64,000 nucleotides of DNA, from the NCBI RefSeq assembly GCF_003097355.1, contig NZ_PYUI01000001.1:62001-126000 (forward strand), written 5' to 3'. Position 1 is the stretch's first letter. Every line of letters starts with the position of its first letter. Below are positions 42,003-51,394 of this stretch, in pieces. A program made the position numbers and the translations under genes. The notes beneath the pieces are model-generated. The model was not told the origin of the DNA, did no database searches, and saw nothing but the letters and a program-made list of their open reading frames with translations. The stretch comes from Arthrobacter sp. H-02-3 (GTDB taxonomy: Bacteria; Actinomycetota; Actinomycetes; Actinomycetales; Micrococcaceae).

Positions 42003-42872
42003 ATGGCACCCTCACTCAACCCGGCTTCCTGGCCGTCTTTCAAGGCCTCTTCGCTGCCGCCCCGGCCCGGGAACGGAGTGATGCCCGCAAGCTGGGCACG
42101 CGCCGGGATCCGCTCCGCTGGCCTCCTTCCGCCCACGTTTCGTTCTGCCGGCAGCTCCACCCGGAATTACACCCGGCCCGGGAGGCCGCCCCGGCAGCGG
42201 TTGCCGCGCGGCAGGCCGCCGCGACGCCGCCCGGGCAACTGGTTGAACCGGAACCGCCGGCTACTGGCGGCGCTCATGTTGTGCATCGCCGCTGGCCTGA
42301 CTGTTCAGCAGCTAACTCCTGCGCCCGCCGACACCGCCACTGCGTTCGCAGCCGTAGCGGATCTTCCCGCCGGAAAAACCCTGGAACCCGGCGACGTCCG
42401 CATGATCAGCATCCCGCCCGGGCTAGTGCCGGCCGGCAGCCCGGGCGGCGAAAACGCGTTCGAGGGCAAGCAGTTGGCCGCACCGCTGCGCCAAGGCCAG
42501 CTCCTCACCGACGCCCAGATCCTTGGCCCGGGCCTGCTGGCCGGAAGGCCGCCCGGTTCCGCAGCCGTACCGCTCAGGATGGCGGATCCTGCGTCTATCC
42601 GGCTGCTCTCCCCCGGACAACTCGTCAACGTGGTGCTCACCGTCGGCAACGGCTTCGAACAAGCCGCTGAAGGCCAAATCCTGGCTGAAGCCGTCCCTGT
42701 ACTGTGGACCTCCGTGCAGGGCGGCAAGACGGGCCAGTGGTTGCCCACCGCGGACGCTGACGCGGACGGGCTCATCGTCGTGGCAGCCGCGGCCGATCAG
42801 GCGCGGCGATTGGCCGGCGCATCAACCCAAGGCAAGCTGTTCTTCGTGCTTGTGGCGGCAGCGCCAGGGTGA
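42003..42872 (+). CDS. SAF-domain protein, CpaB/RcpC-like
   Basis: About 289 residues: a long basic Pro/Arg-rich N-terminus, one membrane helix (RRLLAALMLCIAAGLTVQQL, about residues 80-100), then a SAF domain (ADLPAGKTLEPGDVRMISIP) and a C-terminal beta-rich domain (LLSPGQLVNVVLTVGNG). CpaB proteins belong to Flp/tight-adherence pilus assembly, but no other pilus gene is in view. Start could be GTG 41994 or ATG 42003. Confidence 0.8.
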   Translation: MAPSLNPASWPSFKASSLPPRPGNGVMPASWARAGIRSAGLLPPTFRSAGSSTRNYTRPGRPPRQRLPRGRPPRRRPGNWLNRNRRLLAALMLCIAAGLTVQQLTPAPADTATAFAAVADLPAGKTLEPGDVRMISIPPGLVPAGSPGGENAFEGKQLAAPLRQGQLLTDAQILGPGLLAGRPPGSAAVPLRMADPASIRLLSPGQLVNVVLTVGNGFEQAAEGQILAEAVPVLWTSVQGGKTGQWLPTADADADGLIVVAAAADQARRLAGASTQGKLFFVLVAAAPG

Positions 42873-43001
42873 GTGGCTGGGTGACTGGCGTGCACACTCG
42901 CCATGGCGAGCGCCCGGCTAAGTCCCCGACCGCCGGCCGGTAGTCCCTGAGACCGATTGCGGTCGCCGGCGCCGCCGGCTACTCGGCACCGGCCTTACAT
43001 C

Positions 43002-46000
43002 TCAACCCCAGTGCGGAGGCTTCTGCTCCTGGAGCCACGCATCGTGGTCGTAGTTCTCGGGCTGGTCGCCCCAGCGCCGCGGGTCGTCTTCGGCCGCCTT
43101 GTTCGGCAGCACTGCCCCGGCAGCCGTTGCTGGCGCCGCCGCGCGCCGGGACTTCTCCTTTGGCGTCGCCTGCTCCCGCGCTTCTCCGGCGGGCTGCCCC
43201 GCTGCCGACTCCCCCGCCGCCGGTTCCCGGGCCGCCGACCCGGAGTCGCCGTTCGCTTCAGCCGCGGTAGCGCCGCTGCTGTTCTGGATGTCGCCGTCTG
43301 CACTCATGGCGCCGGACTCCTTACTGCCTGTACTGCCTGTCATACCATTGTTGCCGGTCGTGGCTGCACCGTTTATGGTCCCAGTCTCTGGCCTCAGCAG
43401 GGGCGTAGCACCTGACTCGTGCGCATCGCCCGGCCGCGCTGCAGACTGGGTGGACGCGGTCTCGCGCCCATGAAAATCATCTCCCGCCGGTGCGTGCCCT
43501 GAGAAGACGTGGCTTTCCTGGCCCCGGGCGTCGTTGATCGCCAGGTTTTCAATGTCGTCGTCGAAGAACCCGTGGGATGCCCGGAGCCGACTGGACACTG
43601 CAGGCTTCTCCAACCCGAGGTAGCCGCCAATCCGGTCGGCGCAGGCCGAAGGATCAGTGAAGACCTCGATGGTCCACAGCGGCATATAACGCCAGCCAAG
43701 CCGCTCAAGCAGTTGCGGCCGGAGCCGGCTCCGCTCGCGGACGCTCATTCGCCGGTAGTGGCCGGTGCCGTCTGACTCAATCGCCACTGGACGGGGAATC
43801 TCCGCATCGTCCTGGCCGATCGTGGTCATCGGATCGGCGGCGGCCACCATGTTGAGGACGCCGTCGTACTGGTGCCACACGCGCGCACCGCGGGCCCGGA
43901 GCCGGTCGCCCAGGTCTGCCACGAGCGGATCAGCGCCGAGCGCCTGCTCGCTGGCGGCCGCCCGGGATGCGGGGCTGCCCAGATCCGTATTGCCCGCGAT
44001 CTCGCGGTCCAGTAGTTCGTAGAAATCCACGGCACCATGGCTCAGGCGGCTGACGTCGAGGTCCTCGGGGCGGAAGCAACTGAGCACGTGCAGGGATCGC
44101 CGCGCACGCGTCATCGCCAAGGCGAATTTAGCGCGTCCGCCGTCGGCGGAGAGCGGGCCAAGGCTGTGGAGCGTGCGCCCGTGCGGCGTGCGCCCATAGC
44201 CCGGGGAGAAAATGACGTGGTCGCGGACTAGCCCCTGGGCCCGTTCGAGATCCACGACGCGGAAGGATTCCTCCCCTGCTGTGAAGAAACTGCCGAGCAT
44301 CGGGTAGTTGGGCAGTTGGGCCCGGATGGCTTCGCCGATCCGGGCGGCGTGACGGAGGCTGCCGGTCACCACAGCCAGCGAGGTCCGGGGACGGAGCCGG
44401 GCGTGCTCGAAGACTAACTCCACCGCACGGTTCACCTCGGCAACCACCGATTCAACGCCGTCGTGGTCGGCGCTGGGCAGCCCTGTGCCATCGGGAAGGT
44501 ATTCCACGCTGAGGGCACGGTCGAGGCCTGTGGCGGATTGCCCTTCCGGGAGCCGTGTGAGTTCCCCGCCGTAATATCCCTTGCTGAGCTGGCGCACCAG
44601 GTCTTCATCGACCGCGCGGTACACGGTCCTCAGGTTCCACACGGGCAGTACGGCAGACAGCGCACGGTAAGCGCTCTCGACGCTCTGGTAGGAGCTCTCC
44701 CCTGCGGCGAGCCGTTCGACCCCCACTGTGAAGGTTCGTGGGCTGGCGATCTGCTCATCGCCGAAAGCTATGACCTGCCGGGCCCGGGCGATAGCCGGGA
44801 GGACGGCCTGCAGCGATGTTGTCTCGGCGTCCAGGATCACTACGGCATCAAAGGTCTGCTCGATCGGCAGGAGGCCCGTCATGAGGTACGGGCTGACGGA
44901 CCATACAGGAACGAGTGTGGGCAGCAGCTCCTGCGCCTGGCCGCTGAGTGCCGCAAGGGTAACCCTGCCGTCCTTTAGCAGACTGCGCAGCAGCTCGGCC
45001 TGGCGCGGGTATGCCTCGATGGCCGTGCGCCAGCGCTCGGACAGGTTCCACCGGAGCCGGGCAGCGCCGCTGGCGATATGGGCGTTGTCAGCGAGCCGGT
45101 ACTCCGCTTCCAGCTGGCGCAGGGCGTCGCCGTCGGACATGGCGAGGTAGTCATCGCCGCTAATCATGGCTTCCAGGGCCGACTGCCACCAGGCCAGCTC
45201 GAGTTCTGCGGTCACAGATCCCTCGGGGACCTCACGCTCGGCCAGGTCGGCGAGCAGCTCGCCCAACCCGTGCTCACGCATGCTCTCGACCAACAGCGTA
45301 CGCTCCGGCAGGGTTTCGAGTGTCGCGGTGTCGGCGACGAGTCGCTGAACGCGGGTCAGGAGATCGGCATAGGGCACGCGGTCCAGATCGCCGCCCGCGG
45401 CGGTGTGCTTGACTGCCTGGCCCAGTTCGGCCAGTTCTGACTCAAGCTCCCGGTAGAGGCCGGAGATTTCGGCCAGCCCGGACGGCACGGCAGGGTGCCG
45501 CTGCGTCGTGGCATACCCGGCCCACGCGGCGCGCTGCTCCTGCACGAGGACCAGAGAGCTGTGCAGGTCCGCGATGTGCACGCCGGGACGGACATATTCC
45601 TTGGCCACCCGGCGCAGGCGGGACCGCTGCATGGAGGGCATCTCGATCCCCCGTTCCCGGCGCCAGGCGGAGGGCGCCGTGGCCGAGATGAGGTCATGGA
45701 CGGGCCGGTCAAAGATGTCGGGAGTGAACTTGTCCAGGCTTTCGCGGACGGCCACGAGCAGTTCGATCTGTTCGCCCCATTCGGTGAAAGTCCCGCCGAG
45801 GCGAATCTCGGCGTGTTCTGCCACCTCGTCCATTCGCCCGCGCAGCAGCGGCAGCTTCTCCGCGACGGACCGTGCAACCGCCTGCGCTTCCTGCGTCTCC
45901 TTGCGGGTCAGGAGCCGTGCTCCGTGCCAGGGGCTGGTGGTCGACGCACGGCTGAAACCGCCGAGTTCGGCAGCGCGGCGGAGCCTGCCGGCGAGCTCCT

Positions 46001-47537
46001 CGCGGTCCCGGATGTTATCCAGCACGCTGCGCTTGAGCCGGACCGTCGTGGCTGGCGCCGGCTGGATGGAGGTCAGTTCGGCCAGCGACTGCATGGCCTC
46101 GTACGGGGAACAGCCCCAGCGTTCCCGGACGTTGTGCAGCGAGGCAACATGGTCCATCAGGGCGTGCCGGTGCCCCGTCAGCGTGGCGTGCAGGTTGCTT
46201 AGCTGCGGTTGGAGCGACTTCTCGTTGCGGACGATCGCCCGGACCAGCTGGCCCTTGAGCTGCAGCGGACTGGCATTGCCGGCGAGCTGGAGCAGTACGG
46301 AATCCAGGCCGAGGCTCTCCAGCTGGGCGGAGATTTCGGCGAGGCTGGCGCGCCTGTCGCCCACTACCAGGACGGTTTTGCCCTCGTCGACGAGGGCGCC
46401 GATGGTGTTGATGGCGGTCTGGGTCTGGCCGGTGCCCGGCGGGCTGCTGACCACGAGCGAGTCGCCCGCCCGAACGGCGTCGACGACGTACTGCTGGTCC
46501 GTGTCGGCGTCGAGCAGCAGAAGCTCATCGGCGGGGTCCCGCTCATCCGTGCTGGGGAAACGCCCAGGTTCAAGCACGGGCACGTCGACCATTTCGCCGG
46601 AACCGGACCGGGCCAGGGCGGTGACGAGGGGGTTGTTCGGGTTGATCCACGGGTCATCCAGGTTGCCGGAGAGGTCGGCAAACGTGGAGACGAGGAGGTT
46701 GTGCTCTATCTCGGCACCGGCAATCGGCTGGATCAGCGTGCCCAGGCGGTCCAGGACCGGCTGGGGGTCATAACGCGCCGTGCTGTAGGCCATCCGCGTC
46801 ACCGCGCTGACGTCAAAGACGATCCCATGGACTGACTTGAGGTGCCGGACCAGTGCGGGGTTGATCTGCGCCTGTTCGGTGAGTTGCAGTTCGTAGTCGT
46901 CTTCGCCGGGGCGCACCGTGAGGGAAATGGCGGTGAGCATGACCGGGGCGGAAATTCGCTGCGGTTTACCTCCGACGGCGGACGTCCAGACGACCGTGCC
47001 GGCCGAGAAATAGCCCGCGTCAATGCCGCGGTCGTTGGCGAGTTCGAAGATTTTCGAGCGCAGGTTGCGCGAGGCCCTGGCGGCAATCACGTACTGCTGG
47101 CGGTCCCGGATCAGGGTTGAGAGCCGGGTGCGCCGGCCTGCCATGAGCTGGGCAAGCCCCGACGGATGGGCATGGGTCAGGTCAATCGAGCCTTCGGGCG
47201 TCTTGGTGAAGCGCAGCATCGTATCTGCTCCGGTGACGGGTTTGAGCCCCGACAGCCATTTCCTGAACTCCTCGGAGCCCTCGGGGTGGCCTTGACCAAC
47301 TGACACTGCTGCCTTCTTTTCTGTGCTCGACTTCTCTGTGCTGGATGTCTCCATGCCGGACTTCTCCGGGCTGGATTTCTCCCGGCCGGATTCCTCCATG
47401 CCGGACCGCGGCGGGCTCGCCTTTAGCGCGTTCGACGTGTCAACGCGTGTCTGTGTTTCGTCCGCGCTTTCCATGGCCGCGTTTTGTGTGCTCGCGGTTG
47501 CCTGGCTCGCGCGGGACGCCTTGGACCATACCGGCAT
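43002..47537 (-). CDS. large SF1 helicase-like protein with Vsr/DUF559-like nuclease tail
   Basis: About 1511 residues from MPVWSKASRASQ. After a Ser/Glu/Lys-rich tail of degenerate repeats (about 40-85) comes a DUF4011-like region, then an SF1 core: the Walker A-like loop PPGTGQTQT (about residue 365) has Gln where Lys is expected, and the motif II-like segment AVVILDAETTSLQ has DA instead of DE; GDEQ (motif III) and the motif V/VI-like FALAMTRARRSLHVLS are present. Near residue 1245-1310 AIESDGTGHYRRMSVRERSR plus RLGWRYMPLWTIEVF resembles Vsr/DUF559 endonucleases. A long disordered tail follows. Role in DNA repair or defence is inferred. Confidence 0.85.
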   Translation of the reverse strand: MPVWSKASRASQATASTQNAAMESADETQTRVDTSNALKASPPRSGMEESGREKSSPEKSGMETSSTEKSSTEKKAAVSVGQGHPEGSEEFRKWLSGLKPVTGADTMLRFTKTPEGSIDLTHAHPSGLAQLMAGRRTRLSTLIRDRQQYVIAARASRNLRSKIFELANDRGIDAGYFSAGTVVWTSAVGGKPQRISAPVMLTAISLTVRPGEDDYELQLTEQAQINPALVRHLKSVHGIVFDVSAVTRMAYSTARYDPQPVLDRLGTLIQPIAGAEIEHNLLVSTFADLSGNLDDPWINPNNPLVTALARSGSGEMVDVPVLEPGRFPSTDERDPADELLLLDADTDQQYVVDAVRAGDSLVVSSPPGTGQTQTAINTIGALVDEGKTVLVVGDRRASLAEISAQLESLGLDSVLLQLAGNASPLQLKGQLVRAIVRNEKSLQPQLSNLHATLTGHRHALMDHVASLHNVRERWGCSPYEAMQSLAELTSIQPAPATTVRLKRSVLDNIRDREELAGRLRRAAELGGFSRASTTSPWHGARLLTRKETQEAQAVARSVAEKLPLLRGRMDEVAEHAEIRLGGTFTEWGEQIELLVAVRESLDKFTPDIFDRPVHDLISATAPSAWRRERGIEMPSMQRSRLRRVAKEYVRPGVHIADLHSSLVLVQEQRAAWAGYATTQRHPAVPSGLAEISGLYRELESELAELGQAVKHTAAGGDLDRVPYADLLTRVQRLVADTATLETLPERTLLVESMREHGLGELLADLAEREVPEGSVTAELELAWWQSALEAMISGDDYLAMSDGDALRQLEAEYRLADNAHIASGAARLRWNLSERWRTAIEAYPRQAELLRSLLKDGRVTLAALSGQAQELLPTLVPVWSVSPYLMTGLLPIEQTFDAVVILDAETTSLQAVLPAIARARQVIAFGDEQIASPRTFTVGVERLAAGESSYQSVESAYRALSAVLPVWNLRTVYRAVDEDLVRQLSKGYYGGELTRLPEGQSATGLDRALSVEYLPDGTGLPSADHDGVESVVAEVNRAVELVFEHARLRPRTSLAVVTGSLRHAARIGEAIRAQLPNYPMLGSFFTAGEESFRVVDLERAQGLVRDHVIFSPGYGRTPHGRTLHSLGPLSADGGRAKFALAMTRARRSLHVLSCFRPEDLDVSRLSHGAVDFYELLDREIAGNTDLGSPASRAAASEQALGADPLVADLGDRLRARGARVWHQYDGVLNMVAAADPMTTIGQDDAEIPRPVAIESDGTGHYRRMSVRERSRLRPQLLERLGWRYMPLWTIEVFTDPSACADRIGGYLGLEKPAVSSRLRASHGFFDDDIENLAINDARGQESHVFSGHAPAGDDFHGRETASTQSAARPGDAHESGATPLLRPETGTINGAATTGNNGMTGSTGSKESGAMSADGDIQNSSGATAAEANGDSGSAAREPAAGESAAGQPAGEAREQATPKEKSRRAAAPATAAGAVLPNKAAEDDPRRWGDQPENYDHDAWLQEQKPPHWG

Positions 47538-47627
47538 GCCTTCGAGGGTAGCCCGAATCAGGGGCACCTGCGGGGCCGCAACACTGAGCGGTGCGAAATT
47601 CAACCCGAATTGCCAGAAACAAAATGA

Positions 47628-47655
47628 AATGGCCGGCCTCGAAAGGCCGGCCATT
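47628..47655 (-). terminator. intrinsic terminator after guaA
   Basis: A perfect 12-bp stem (AATGGCCGGCCT with AGGCCGGCCATT) and a CGAA loop; on the minus strand it is followed by TTCATTTTGTTT, 8 nt after the guaA stop. Confidence 0.9.
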
Positions 47656-47662
47656 CACACTG

Positions 47663-49252
47663 CTATTCCCACTCGATGGTTCCCGGCGGCTTGCTGGTCA
47701 CGTCCAGCACCACACGGTTGACGCCGTCCACCTCATTAGTGATCCGGTTGGAGATCCGGGCCAGGAGATCGTAGGGCAGCCGCGACCAGTCCGCCGTCAT
47801 GGCGTCCTCGGAGGACACGGGACGGAGCACGATCGGGTGTCCGTAGGTGCGTCCGTCGCCCTGGACGCCTACGCTGCGAACATCCGCCAGCAGCACGACG
47901 GGCATCTGCCAGACCTCGTTGTCGAGTCCGGCCGCGGTCAGCTCGGCGCGGGCGATCGCGTCGGCCTTGCGGAGCAGGTCGAGGCGTTCCTTGGTGACGT
48001 CGCCGACGATCCGGATGCCCAGGCCGGGCCCGGGGAACGGCTGGCGGCCGACGATTTCCTGCGGGAGTCCGAGTTGGGCGCCGACCGCGCGGACCTCGTC
48101 CTTGAACAGGGCGCGCAGCGGCTCAACGAGTTCAAACTGCAGGTCCTCGGGCAGGCCGCCCACGTTGTGGTGGCTCTTGATGTTGGCTGCACCTTCGCCA
48201 CCGCCGGATTCGACGACGTCGGGATACAGGGTGCCCTGGACGAGGAACTTGATCTTTTCGCCGTGCGCCGCTGCCTCGGCGATGATCGCCAGTTCGGCTT
48301 CCTCGAAGGCGCGGATGAATTCGCGGCCGATGATCTTGCGCTTGGTCTCGGGATCGCTGACACCGGCCAGGGCGCTCAGGAAGCGCTCCTGCTCGTTGGC
48401 GACGTAGAGCTTGACGCCGGTTGCGGCCACGAAGTCGCGTTCGACCTGTTCGGCCTCGCCCTCGCGCAGCAGGCCGTGGTCCACGAAAACGCAGGTCAGC
48501 TGGTCGCCGACCGCGCGCTGCACCAGGGCGGCAGCCACTGCAGAGTCGACGCCGCCGGACAGTCCGCAGATGACCCGGGAGTCGCCGATCTGCTCACGGA
48601 TCCGGTCAACCTGTTCCTCGAGAATGTTGCCTGCAGTCCAGTTCGGTTCCAGCTTGGCGCCCTTGAACAGGAAGTTCTCCAGGACCTGCTGGCCGTAGGC
48701 CGAGTGCTTGACCTCAGGGTGCCACTGCACGCCGTAGAGGCATTTCTCTTCGTTGGCGAAGGCCGCCACCTCGGCGCCTGCCGTCGTCGCGAGAACCTCG
48801 AAGCCTTCGGGGGCCTCATGGACGGAGTCGCCGTGGCTCATCCACGTGCTCTGGTGCTGAGGCATGCCAGCCAGGATGGACCGGCCTTCACCCAGGGTGG
48901 TGGTCTCGGTGGCACCGTACTCGCGAAGACCCGTCTGGGCTACCTTGCCGCCGAGGGCATTGGCCATGGCTTGGAAGCCGTAGCAGATGCCGAAGACGGG
49001 GACACCGGCTTCGAAGAGATCGGCGCCAACGCTCGGGGCGCCTTCGGCGTAAACGCTTGCGGGTCCGCCCGAGAGGATGATCGCGGCGGGGTTTTTGGCC
49101 AGCAGCTGCTCGGTGGTGAAGGTATGCGGAACCACTTCCGAATACACATTCGCTTCCCGGACGCGGCGGGCAATCAGCTGCGCGTACTGGGCACCGTAGT
49201 CAACAACCAGAACCGGCCTGTGGGACGTCTGGGATGCAGTGGGAGTAGTCAC
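47663..49252 (-). CDS. guaA: GMP synthase (glutamine-hydrolysing)
   Basis: A 529-residue enzyme converting XMP, glutamine and ATP to GMP. The class-I amidotransferase domain has the nucleophile in [12 protein letters not shown] and the His-Glu in QWHPEV; the ATP-PPase loop is [12 protein letters not shown]; the C-terminal dimer domain ends [12 protein letters not shown] start. It is followed by a strong terminator. Confidence 0.98.
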   Translation of the reverse strand: MTTPTASQTSHRPVLVVDYGAQYAQLIARRVREANVYSEVVPHTFTTEQLLAKNPAAIILSGGPASVYAEGAPSVGADLFEAGVPVFGICYGFQAMANALGGKVAQTGLREYGATETTTLGEGRSILAGMPQHQSTWMSHGDSVHEAPEGFEVLATTAGAEVAAFANEEKCLYGVQWHPEVKHSAYGQQVLENFLFKGAKLEPNWTAGNILEEQVDRIREQIGDSRVICGLSGGVDSAVAAALVQRAVGDQLTCVFVDHGLLREGEAEQVERDFVAATGVKLYVANEQERFLSALAGVSDPETKRKIIGREFIRAFEEAELAIIAEAAAHGEKIKFLVQGTLYPDVVESGGGEGAANIKSHHNVGGLPEDLQFELVEPLRALFKDEVRAVGAQLGLPQEIVGRQPFPGPGLGIRIVGDVTKERLDLLRKADAIARAELTAAGLDNEVWQMPVVLLADVRSVGVQGDGRTYGHPIVLRPVSSEDAMTADWSRLPYDLLARISNRITNEVDGVNRVVLDVTSKPPGTIEWE

Positions 49253-49384
49253 CCCACTAGCCTACTTTGCGCCGCTACCCGCCCGCACATTGAGAAGCCG
49301 CTGTGGGCCTCGAATCACGCCCCGGGTAAGCGAACTCACACGCCCGACGGCGGCTGCTGCCGCTGTTCGCGGCCTCTACCCGGC

Positions 49385-49894
49385 TCAGTAGCGCTGGGGA
49401 GCCTGGGGGTTCGCCGCGAGTTCGGCCTCGACCTCTGCGTGGAACTTCTTCTCGACGAAGAAGGACAGGAACGGCACGACGCCGCCGAGGGCCAGGATCA
49501 CCAGTTTGCTGAACGGCCAGCGCATGAGCGACCACAGCCGGAAGTTGGAAATCAGGTACACGACATACATCCAGCCGTGCACGATCAGCACCGTTATGGA
49601 GAGGTTGACGCCCCCGATCACTCCTGGCGGCTCGGCGTCGGCGAAGCCCAGGCCGAACGGCTGGCCAGTAACGGCGTCGGTGCCGCCGACGTAGAGGTAC
49701 TGCCCGAAGCCGTACCGGGCGATCAGCTCGGCGCACAGCAGGAGTAGCATCGAGCCCGTCAGGTAGGCGAGCACTTTGTAGAACTTCAGGGCGGACCGGA
49801 TTTGGGCCTCGGTGCCGCCGAAGCGACGCTTCTTGCCGGTTGTCCCCGTGCCGTTCGTTGGCTGCGGTTGGATGGCGGGTTGGGGCTCGATCAT
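49385..49894 (-). CDS. DUF3817 membrane protein
   Basis: A 169-residue protein with a soluble N-terminus and three membrane segments (around FYKVLAYLTGSMLLLLCAEL, SITVLIVHGWMYVVYLIS, FSKLVILALGGVVPFLSFFV). The HGWMYVVYL core and EKKFHAEVEAELA end match DUF3817. No function is established. Start MIEPQPAIQP overlaps the SURF1 stop (ATGA). Confidence 0.88.
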   Translation of the reverse strand: MIEPQPAIQPQPTNGTGTTGKKRRFGGTEAQIRSALKFYKVLAYLTGSMLLLLCAELIARYGFGQYLYVGGTDAVTGQPFGLGFADAEPPGVIGGVNLSITVLIVHGWMYVVYLISNFRLWSLMRWPFSKLVILALGGVVPFLSFFVEKKFHAEVEAELAANPQAPQRY

Positions 49895-50862
49895 GATTGC
49901 ACTCTCGGGTCTGTGGGATTGGGGGCTGTGCGATGCGCTTCGGCTGCCGGCGGCTGCGGGTCTTCGGAGGTGCCGGGCACCTGTCCGGCCCATTCCTTGA
50001 CCGACTCCTCGGCCGGGTCCGAGTCCAGTTGCGCCAACGGATCCTTGTCCGGTTGCGCGGCCGATTCCGGGACGGATTCCGCGTCAAGGGCGTCTTCCAG
50101 GTCGCGGCGGTAGTCGTCTTTGACCAGACGCCACCAGATGAACAACGCGAACCCGGCAAAGACCACCCATTCCACGGAATAGAACAGGTTTAGCCAGTTG
50201 ACCTGCTGCGCAGGCGGCTGCGGGCCAATCAGAAGGGGTTTGACGTCGCCTCCGGTGGCAAGAGCACCGACGTCGGTGCTGCCGGAAAGTTCCGTCTTTG
50301 CCGCGACAAATCCCGGGTAGCTGCTGACGTTCCAGTCGTTGATGAGTTCGGCGACCGAAACGGCACTCGCGCGGCCGGGTCCGGGGTCGGTATTCGCCAG
50401 CGGCGATTCGGACGGCAGTAGCCGCCCGGTCAGTGCGATGGTGCCCGACGGCGGCGCGACGGCGTCCGAGGGATCAGCGATCCAGCCGCGGGCGACCGGA
50501 ATCCAGGTCTGCGGTGTGGCCCCGCCGCCCTTCAGGACAGGAGCACCCTTGACGGCGAAGGCGGAAACGATCCAGTAGCCCTTGGCCCCGTCATTCAGTC
50601 GCCCCGGGACGAGGACCTGTTTCTGGGGGTCATAACTTCCGGTGGCCGAGACCATCTGATCAGCCACCGAACCAGGGAAAAATCCGCCCGGCTGCAGGAC
50701 CGACGTAAGCTGGCGAGTTTCCTCGGTTGTGGTGGAGACCGGGGCTTCGGGTTGTGTTGAGCGGCCAAACTGCCACTGGCTCAGCAGCACAAAGACCCCG
50801 GAAATGGCGATCGCGAACACGAGTCCTGCGATCCAGCGGGGTTTGAGGGCAGTTTTCAGCAC
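49891..50862 (-). CDS. SURF1-family cytochrome oxidase biogenesis protein
   Basis: A 323-residue protein with two membrane helices, at the N-terminus (WIAGLVFAIAISGVFVLLSQW) and near residue 230 (SVEWVVFAGFALFIWWRLV), and an outside domain between them with QWQFGR and GYWIVSAFAV. Surf1 proteins help haem a insertion into cytochrome c oxidase. The C-terminal 80 residues form an acidic, Pro-rich tail. GTG start. Confidence 0.92.
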   Translation of the reverse strand: MLKTALKPRWIAGLVFAIAISGVFVLLSQWQFGRSTQPEAPVSTTTEETRQLTSVLQPGGFFPGSVADQMVSATGSYDPQKQVLVPGRLNDGAKGYWIVSAFAVKGAPVLKGGGATPQTWIPVARGWIADPSDAVAPPSGTIALTGRLLPSESPLANTDPGPGRASAVSVAELINDWNVSSYPGFVAAKTELSGSTDVGALATGGDVKPLLIGPQPPAQQVNWLNLFYSVEWVVFAGFALFIWWRLVKDDYRRDLEDALDAESVPESAAQPDKDPLAQLDSDPAEESVKEWAGQVPGTSEDPQPPAAEAHRTAPNPTDPRVQS

Positions 50863-51394
50863 CTCTTAACCGTACTTCGTCCCCCTGTAGAACAACGAAA
50901 CGGGCCGACGCCGGACCCAGCCCTCCCTGACCCGGCAACGACGAGGTAGACACAACCGGACCTAGTTGAGGTGATGCCGCGCTTGCCGTCCCCCGGGCTT
51001 CGGATATGCGGCCGTCATGAGGAGCCGCCTTCGCCAACCGGGCCTCGGTCGTAGACCGTCGTCAGGTTCCCTGGCACCAGTTGGGAGGGGACTCGGTCGT
51101 AGGGCCGTCATGAGGAGGCGTCGTCTCTGTCCCGGCCACTGTCGTAAGTCCTGATCATGTTCAATGGCCACAGGACGGGACTCGGCTATGCCGCCGTCGT
51201 GAGGAGCCGCCTTCGCTGCCCTGATCACGCCGTCACTGCCTGGTCCACTTGGCTGGCACGTTAGCCCGGATCACGCCGCCACCGCCGGGTCCGTGATTAC
51301 ACGGCCGGCACGTTAGCCCGGATGACACCGCCACCGCCCGGTCTGCCGCCATAGGCCGCGTTGAGGTGCTGCGGTGCCACTCTCCGGGCCGCGG
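50863..51394. repeat. non-coding stretch with two families of imperfect direct repeats
   Basis: Family A: a 31-bp unit at 51005-51035 and 51187-51217 (28 of 31 identical) with a poorer copy near 51102-51128; core GTCATGAGGAGCCGCCTTCG. Family B: a 29-bp unit at 51218-51246, 51264-51292 and 51316-51344, with the two right copies extended leftwards by GGCACGTTA. No gene is credible here. It separates the SURF1 start from the HNH gene 3' end. Confidence 0.75.

Noticed and set aside
51005..51344. CRISPR array
   Set aside because: Repeats are imperfect, of two different types, unevenly spaced and without cas genes nearby.
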